Positions 1-4,152 of a stretch of 6,791 nucleotides of DNA are shown one piece after another. The notes below the pieces were generated by a model, which saw nothing but the letters and a program-made list of their open reading frames with translations, searched no databases and was not told where the DNA came from. Within the stretch, counting starts at the first letter, position 1. Each line of letters begins with the position of its first letter. Position numbers and translations under genes: made by a program. This DNA comes from an uncultured Thermoguttaceae bacterium (GTDB taxonomy: Bacteria; Planctomycetota; Planctomycetia; Pirellulales; Thermoguttaceae): positions 1 through 6,791 of the forward strand of contig CAKVCP010000117.1 of NCBI GenBank assembly GCA_934725735.1, written 5' to 3'.

Positions 1-666
1 AGTTTCGAGAATGGATCAGGAGCTCAGAACTATACGCCGATTCAGGCGGCGATTGCCTCGGCTGTCAGTACGGCGACGGTTGACGGATCCTTGAGCTCTT
101 TGACTTATAAGGAGGAATCCCCTGCGGGGACTGTCGAGTATCGTTTCGTAGCCAATGCCGAGCTACTTTACCTCGTGATCATGAACGCGGATCCAGAAGC
201 TCGATCACTCTTTTCCGAAAGGGAAGTAGCCGACGTTGATGGAAATGGGTTAAAGGAGTTCGTCGACGGTTGGGGAAAGCCAATCTGCTGGGCGCGCTGG
301 GCTCCATCATTGCCTAGGAGCGACAGACAACCTTCTAAAGATAGCATACTGAATCAGATTAACGCTAACGGAGCGCTGAGCAAATATGACGCCGACCCCT
401 TCGATCCTCTTGGATTTGGATACCAAGGCGAAGTTGGATGGTTCCTTGTTCCGTATGTTTTTTCAGCTGGACCAGATGGAATCTACGGGCTGAATATGCC
501 TGGAATGGACGGTGATTTGAACTGGACGAACGTTGATTTTGTAAATGATCCATTTGCTGGTTGTACTTCCGGCGGGAGTTGGGCCCCAGTTGGTTACGCT
601 CTTGTTGGTCAAGAGATCAATAAGTCTTACAAAGATAATATCGATAATCACACATTAGTAAGGTAA
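1..666 (+). CDS. GspG-like pseudopilin, C-terminal part (5' end outside window)
   Basis: The frame is open from the first base and ends at TAA 664-666, giving 221 residues; the true start and any prepilin leader lie to the left. A TTG at 91 could be called as a start, but the frame and protein-like composition continue upstream of it, so it is probably internal. The sequence shows an acidic loop from D78 (D-V-D-G-N-G, with D89 closing a 12-residue EF-hand-like spacing), running straight into 'FVDGWGKPI' (residues 87-95), and then 'FSAGPDGIYG' (154-163). The D-x-WG-x-P and SAGPDG-x-x-G motifs are familiar from the C-terminal domains of GspG-type pseudopilins, especially the long planctomycete versions, where the C-terminal loop can bind calcium. 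I infer a pseudopilus shaft subunit or a paralogue. It ends 6 bases before the next prepilin gene, which suggests one operon. The family call is moderate because the N-terminus is missing. Confidence 0.72.
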   Translation, partial: SFENGSGAQNYTPIQAAIASAVSTATVDGSLSSLTYKEESPAGTVEYRFVANAELLYLVIMNADPEARSLFSEREVADVDGNGLKEFVDGWGKPICWARWAPSLPRSDRQPSKDSILNQINANGALSKYDADPFDPLGFGYQGEVGWFLVPYVFSAGPDGIYGLNMPGMDGDLNWTNVDFVNDPFAGCTSGGSWAPVGYALVGQEINKSYKDNIDNHTLVR

Positions 667-672
667 TAACTT

Positions 673-1713
673 ATGAGAATGTACAGACGACAAACCCAGA
701 AGGGATTTACGCTGCTTGAAGTCCTGATCGTCATTGTGATTATCGGACTCTTGGGGGGAATGACGACGACCGTTATTGTGAGCGCTCGACGTTCTGTGAG
801 CAACTCGTTGGTTTCGACGCAGATGGCTCAACTTTCCATCGCGTTGGACGAGTATAAAAATCGTTTTGGCGAGTATCCGCCTGATTTCAGCGATCCTGAC
901 GCCGTGATGCGTCATGTCCATAAGCGTTGGCCGCGTTACTCTTGCGATACCTATGCGGACTTTTTAGAAGATATTCGTTTGGGTTGTCTGCTTTCCAGTC
1001 AAGAATGGGGCAGGAACGACGTTGCAGATTCTTCCAATGGATTTAGCGGTTCTCACTGGTGGTCTATAAGAAGTCACATTTCGGCGTTGGTTTTCTGGTT
1101 GGGTGGATTGCCAGATAAAAACGGCGTTCCGAGCGGATTTTACGCCACTCCGAAATATCCCCTGGGCGTAGTGAATCATTGCGACCCGATTGCTAGACCT
1201 GGTCGTGCGAAGAGAGAAACTCCTTTTTTTGCCTTTGAGAGTAAGTTCATGGGCGCGTACCAGTCCGATCCGTTTGAAGCTCCTGTGGTCGGCGACGAAA
1301 CTAATAATTGGTTTTATTTTCTAGTCGACTCGGAAGAAGCGTGGGACGCCTCAAAGAACGCCTACCTTTATGTCCCTGCCTTTTGCCAAGGGGATTACCC
1401 AATCGTATATTTTAAACCGACGACTCGAAAGCCTTATGACAAGAAATGTTTTTACCTCGCGGAAGGCGCAGCCGGAGGCGTTATAACTTGCGCCGTTCCG
1501 TATTCGCAGGTAGACGGGACTCCTTATGAGGAAAAACGTTTCCAGCTTGTTCATCCCGGCGCCGACGGTATGTTTAGCGCCGATAGGGGCGCCGTTGATC
1601 CTTCTGCCGAAAATCTTCGTTGCCCAGTGAACGGGACGAACCTCGACATTGAAGATAATGACAATCTGACAAATTTCGTTGAAAATGGAACGATCGAGTC
1701 CCTACACGAATGA
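673..1713 (+). CDS. GspG-like type II secretion/type IV prepilin, long form
   Basis: This encodes 346 residues. Residues 1-10 form a basic leader, followed by Gly11, then Phe12 as mature +1 and Glu16 as +5 ('GFTLLEVLIVIVIIG'). This is a textbook prepilin peptidase site, and the hydrophobic helix runs to about residue 36. After it comes 'ALDEYKNRFGEYPPDF' (57-72), the usual GspG helix-to-domain transition. Near the C-terminus are 'HPGADGMF' (294-301) and 'DNDNLTNF' (328-335), similar to the ends of planctomycete prepilins and parallel to the SAGPDG motif of the preceding gene. The protein is more than twice the usual length of about 140 residues for proteobacterial GspG; the extra sequence is an insertion rich in aromatic residues and cysteine between residues 73 and 290. 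ATG 673 is preceded by a weak AAGG at 660-663; ATG 679 is also possible and keeps the same cleavage site. The likely role is a membrane-anchored prepilin assembled into a pseudopilus after cleavage and N-methylation. Confidence 0.85.
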   Translation: MRMYRRQTQKGFTLLEVLIVIVIIGLLGGMTTTVIVSARRSVSNSLVSTQMAQLSIALDEYKNRFGEYPPDFSDPDAVMRHVHKRWPRYSCDTYADFLEDIRLGCLLSSQEWGRNDVADSSNGFSGSHWWSIRSHISALVFWLGGLPDKNGVPSGFYATPKYPLGVVNHCDPIARPGRAKRETPFFAFESKFMGAYQSDPFEAPVVGDETNNWFYFLVDSEEAWDASKNAYLYVPAFCQGDYPIVYFKPTTRKPYDKKCFYLAEGAAGGVITCAVPYSQVDGTPYEEKRFQLVHPGADGMFSADRGAVDPSAENLRCPVNGTNLDIEDNDNLTNFVENGTIESLHE

Positions 1714-1759
1714 ATTTTCTCAAGGCGGGCTCTACTACTAGTTGTGTGTGATTTGGCAT

Positions 1760-1763
1760 GGAG
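1760..1763 (+). promoter_or_regulatory. Ribosome binding site choosing the GspH-like start
   Basis: GGAG lies 6 bases before ATG 1770, which is good Shine-Dalgarno spacing. The earlier in-frame ATG at 1758 overlaps this motif and has only GTGTGATTTGGC before it, so 1770 is the better supported start. Confidence 0.5.
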
Positions 1764-1769
1764 ACGACG

Positions 1770-2810
1770 ATGACGCGAAGAAAACTGATTCATCCGCGAC
1801 GCGACGGCGTGACGCTCATTGAGCTTCTGGTGGTTGCGTCCATCATGTTGACGATCGCCGCTGTCAGCGTGCCGTCTATCAAACCCATGATGGAGTCGCA
1901 AGCGACCGCGCGGGGCGCTCAGACTGTCGCTACCTATCTTGAGAGAGCGAAATCGCGCGCAAAAGCCACGAGAAGACCTTGCGGCGTCGTTTTTGAATAC
2001 TTTGACGGGACTTGGGATGGGGGAAATCTAGGTTCTGCCTCGCTCGTCTTGCGTCAAATGGAGGTTCCGCCCTCTTTTTCCGGGTATGATACGACTTCTA
2101 GGGTTAGCGTTGCCCCTTGGCAAGGCTTTTGGAACAACGGAAAGAAGATCAGCGAAATCTACAATTATGAAGCGGGTTGGGAAAATTTCGTTTCTGGAGA
2201 GCAAGAACCGAAGATACAGTTTAATTATATAGGTCCTTACTATAGAATCATCTACAATAACGGATTGGCTTATCCTGACGGGTCGGCAGCAGGGCCCTAT
2301 TTTATTGAAGAGATACCTGGCGTCGAGACGCCTGTAGGAAGGGATTTTGCCTATCAAATTGAGTGCGATCCTCGAACAACAATGACGTCTCCTGTTGGGA
2401 TGCCCGAAGGAACGGTTGTTGATCTTGAATTTTCCGGATCCGAATCGAACTTCTTCGCGAAGGGGAAAAACGTCGTAGTGATGTTTGCTCCGACTGGCGA
2501 AGTGGACTATATCATAGATGACGGCGAGCGCAAAAATGTCGCGGATACTCTCTACTTTTTGATTGGTAGATGGGATCGTATCTCAGCTCTTGGTATTTCT
2601 GACGACGGTTACGAAACGATGGCGGAAGACGGGCTTTGGAACTTTGAAGATCCGACCAATTTCTGGGTGGCCATTAATGCGCGCACAGGAGTCGTCACGA
2701 CCGCAGAAGTTTCAGAGCCTTTCGCTTATGCCTTGGGGGATTGGGCGTCTGCCGTCTGGGATTCGAGAGAGTTCGCAAGGTTCTCTAAAAGAAATTTAGG
2801 AGGCCGTTGA
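1770..2810 (+). CDS. GspH/FimT-like prepilin, long form
   Basis: From ATG 1770 the product is 346 residues; from the in-frame ATG at 1758 it would be 350. I prefer 1770 because of the GGAG just upstream. The leader is 13 residues, rich in Arg/Lys and ending in Gly13. Val is at mature +1 and Glu18 at +5 ('GVTLIELLVVASIM'), with a hydrophobic helix to about residue 34. The next stretch, about residues 35-70 ('SIKPMMESQATARGAQ' and then 'YLERAKSRAKATRR'), is the amphipathic helix characteristic of GspH/FimT proteins, which commonly has a run resembling 'AR-x-x-A' at this place. The remainder, about 270 residues, is much longer than a usual GspH (about 150-200) and I recognise no motif in it. Val instead of Phe at +1 is unusual but found among minor pseudopilins. 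The stop is one base before the next start, and this gene's last codons contain that gene's ribosome binding site. The likely role is a minor pseudopilin near the fibre tip. Confidence 0.78.
   Translation: MTRRKLIHPRRDGVTLIELLVVASIMLTIAAVSVPSIKPMMESQATARGAQTVATYLERAKSRAKATRRPCGVVFEYFDGTWDGGNLGSASLVLRQMEVPPSFSGYDTTSRVSVAPWQGFWNNGKKISEIYNYEAGWENFVSGEQEPKIQFNYIGPYYRIIYNNGLAYPDGSAAGPYFIEEIPGVETPVGRDFAYQIECDPRTTMTSPVGMPEGTVVDLEFSGSESNFFAKGKNVVVMFAPTGEVDYIIDDGERKNVADTLYFLIGRWDRISALGISDDGYETMAEDGLWNFEDPTNFWVAINARTGVVTTAEVSEPFAYALGDWASAVWDSREFARFSKRNLGGR
2798..2803 (+). promoter_or_regulatory. Strong Shine-Dalgarno AGGAGG for the PilV-like gene
   Basis: AGGAGG sits inside the last codons of the GspH-like gene, 8 bases before ATG 2812. 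It is the best ribosome binding site in the window. Together with the one-base gap between genes, it suggests translational coupling. Confidence 0.8.
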
Positions 2811-2811
2811 T

Positions 2812-3939
2812 ATGACGAAAGACTCCTTGTTTTTGACTTCATGCAAACATAAGGCCTTCAAGAATCGACGCGGAGAGACGTTAGTTGAGATTCTTGCCGC
2901 CATAACGGTGTTGAGTATCGGTCTTGTCGGCGTTCTTGCCGCAATTCCGTTCGGCGGTTTTAGGATGTCTCAGATGTCTGAGGCGGATAATTCCGCCGCC
3001 GTAGGTCGTAATGCTGTGCGCTTAATGAGAACTCACGGTTGGTGCAACCCCAATAACTGGAGATTGAACGACCTATCTGTTGGAATCTCTGGCGGAAGCA
3101 ATCTCCCCGTAGTGACTTACGATTCAAACGAGTATAAATTAGACCTGACGTATCCGTTTTTTATTGACCCAAGAGATTCGTATGGCGATCCTTCAGCGCT
3201 TCATTTCTATCCGTTAAATGCAAGTTCTGGAGTTGAAGGTAAGGAACTCGTTCTCCCTTATGTATCTCCTTGGGGGGATAACGGCCAAGGGTTGGGGAGT
3301 AGCGTCTTCTTTCAGGTAGACGATTTTACTTCGGGAAGTGAAGTCGCCGATACCAACGATTCTTATCGACCAAGACTTGAGATGGAAGAGAAGGGGCAAA
3401 TTGATTCTTATGGCAATACCTCTTCTACGCAGATTCCTACTTACAACGGTCGTTATTCTTGGATGGCGACAGTGCGTCTCAAGTCGTCTCGCGAGCAAGA
3501 TTTAACGCAGACCTATGTCTCCGACGTCGTTTCTGCCGACTATGACGCGGTCGTTTTTCGGGATCGAATTGCAGGCGACCAAAGGGCGATTGCCGCTCGT
3601 CTTGCCACCGCAGGATACCAGGGCGGGACTATTGAACTCGACCTTTCGACGATGGTTGGGGACGGGGGAAGCGACGACGATTATTCTCGTTTGCGCGAGC
3701 AGTTGGCGCAAACGCGCTATATCATGATCGCCGGAAACGACGACTACCGCGATTCTGGAACTTACGTTTTTGCTCGGTGGTACAAAATCGCGAGTTGGGC
3801 GAGCATTGATGAAACAACCGTCCGATTAGACGTGATCGGCCCCAATATGCCCGAGAATTGGCAGGGATTGAATTATGGGCTTACAGCTCTCTTCTATCCT
3901 GGCGTTATCGGCGTTTACTCGGGTTCCGTAGCATTTTGA
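2812..3939 (+). CDS. PilV/GspI-like minor prepilin
   Basis: This encodes 375 residues. A 21-residue leader ends 'KNRRG', followed by Glu22 at mature +1 and Glu26 at +5 ('GETLVEILAAITVLSIG'), with a hydrophobic segment to about residue 45. The sequence around this helix, including 'ETLVEILAAITVLSIGLVG', resembles PilV/GspI-type minor pilins, in which the helix is commonly followed by a polar segment; here that is 'RMSQMSEADNSAAVGRNAVR' (51-70). The C-terminal region has 'WASIDETTVRLDVIGPNMP' (329-347), similar to ends I associate with planctomycete PilV-like proteins. The body is longer than usual GspI (about 120 residues) and contains several Asp/Ser-rich stretches. The start is fixed by AGGAGG at 2798-2803. 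I infer a minor pseudopilin that primes or caps the fibre. GspI versus PilV cannot be separated by eye. Acidic Glu at +1 and the long leader are atypical. Confidence 0.8.
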   Translation: MTKDSLFLTSCKHKAFKNRRGETLVEILAAITVLSIGLVGVLAAIPFGGFRMSQMSEADNSAAVGRNAVRLMRTHGWCNPNNWRLNDLSVGISGGSNLPVVTYDSNEYKLDLTYPFFIDPRDSYGDPSALHFYPLNASSGVEGKELVLPYVSPWGDNGQGLGSSVFFQVDDFTSGSEVADTNDSYRPRLEMEEKGQIDSYGNTSSTQIPTYNGRYSWMATVRLKSSREQDLTQTYVSDVVSADYDAVVFRDRIAGDQRAIAARLATAGYQGGTIELDLSTMVGDGGSDDDYSRLREQLAQTRYIMIAGNDDYRDSGTYVFARWYKIASWASIDETTVRLDVIGPNMPENWQGLNYGLTALFYPGVIGVYSGSVAF

Positions 3940-3946
3940 GGAACTC

Positions 3947-3975
3947 TTGGTAATGACGTCTTTCAAATATATATA
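3947..3975 (+). promoter_or_regulatory. Weak sigma70-like promoter candidate
   Basis: TTGGTA at 3947-3952 (4 of 6 matches to TTGACA) and TATATA at 3970-3975 (4 of 6 matches to TATAAT) are separated by 17 bases. This falls just after the PilV-like stop in a locally AT-rich stretch (about 3960-3996). It could start a transcript for the GspK-like gene, but that RNA would then run through the hairpin at 3997-4051. The call rests on consensus resemblance only. Confidence 0.25.
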
Positions 3976-3996
3976 GTAAGAGTTAAGTTCTTATGT

Positions 3997-4051
3997 AGGA
4001 CGCCGACGTCAACCGCCGCGCGCGAGTCGCGTCAGCGGGCGTCGGCGTCCT
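3997..4051 (+). terminator. GC-rich hairpin between the two parts of the cluster, possible terminator or attenuator
   Basis: AGGACGCCGACG at 3997-4008 is perfectly complementary to CGTCGGCGTCCT at 4040-4051, a 12-bp stem. The 31-base loop is GC-rich and can form a small inner stem (CGCG 4021-4024 with CGCG 4028-4031). It is flanked by AT-rich sequence on both sides. The right arm is followed by CTAATTTATG, not a clean run of T, so classical Rho-independent termination is possible but not assured. Alternatives are a 3'-end stabilising structure, an attenuator for the large downstream gene, or a member of a dispersed palindromic repeat family. Confidence 0.5.
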
Positions 4052-4139
4052 CTAATTTATGCGTATAGATTAGCCGTTCGATCGGCTGCATTTTGATATT
4101 AGACGCGGCGCTATTTGAAAAAAGCGCGTAGTCAAGTTT

Positions 4140-4144
4140 GGGAG
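4140..4144 (+). promoter_or_regulatory. Ribosome binding site of the GspK-like gene
   Basis: GGGAG lies 8 bases before ATG 4153. This supports that ATG as the start and places the basic leader directly at the N-terminus. Confidence 0.65.
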
Positions 4145-4152
4145 TCTCACTC

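Larger units (their letters stand above)
3940..4152. other. 213-base intergenic gap
   Basis: This gap is the largest in the window and the only one over 60 bases. It holds, in order, a weak promoter candidate, the 12-bp hairpin, and two minor inverted repeats of 5 bp (4072-4076 with 4083-4087; 4108-4112 with 4123-4127), then the ribosome binding site of the next gene. I see no tRNA, no small ORF with a convincing start and no known riboswitch pattern. The sequence is non-coding as far as can be read. Confidence 0.6.

Noticed and set aside
655..1901. Several minus-strand open frames of 60-116 codons opposite the GspG-like gene
   Set aside because: They lie opposite a gene with clear prepilin motifs, have Arg/His/Ser-rich shadow-like composition, and no domain or ribosome binding site supports them.
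3955..4010. Palindrome GACGTC occurring twice (3955-3960 and 4005-4010) as an operator pair
   Set aside because: The same six bases also occur inside coding sequence, as in the K-like gene near 4252, and the flanks are not conserved, so there is no support for a binding site.
4072..4127. Two small inverted repeats (AGCCG/CGGCT and GCGCT/AGCGC)
   Set aside because: Stems of only 5 bp with loops of 6 and 10 bases are expected by chance, and neither is followed by a proper T-run.
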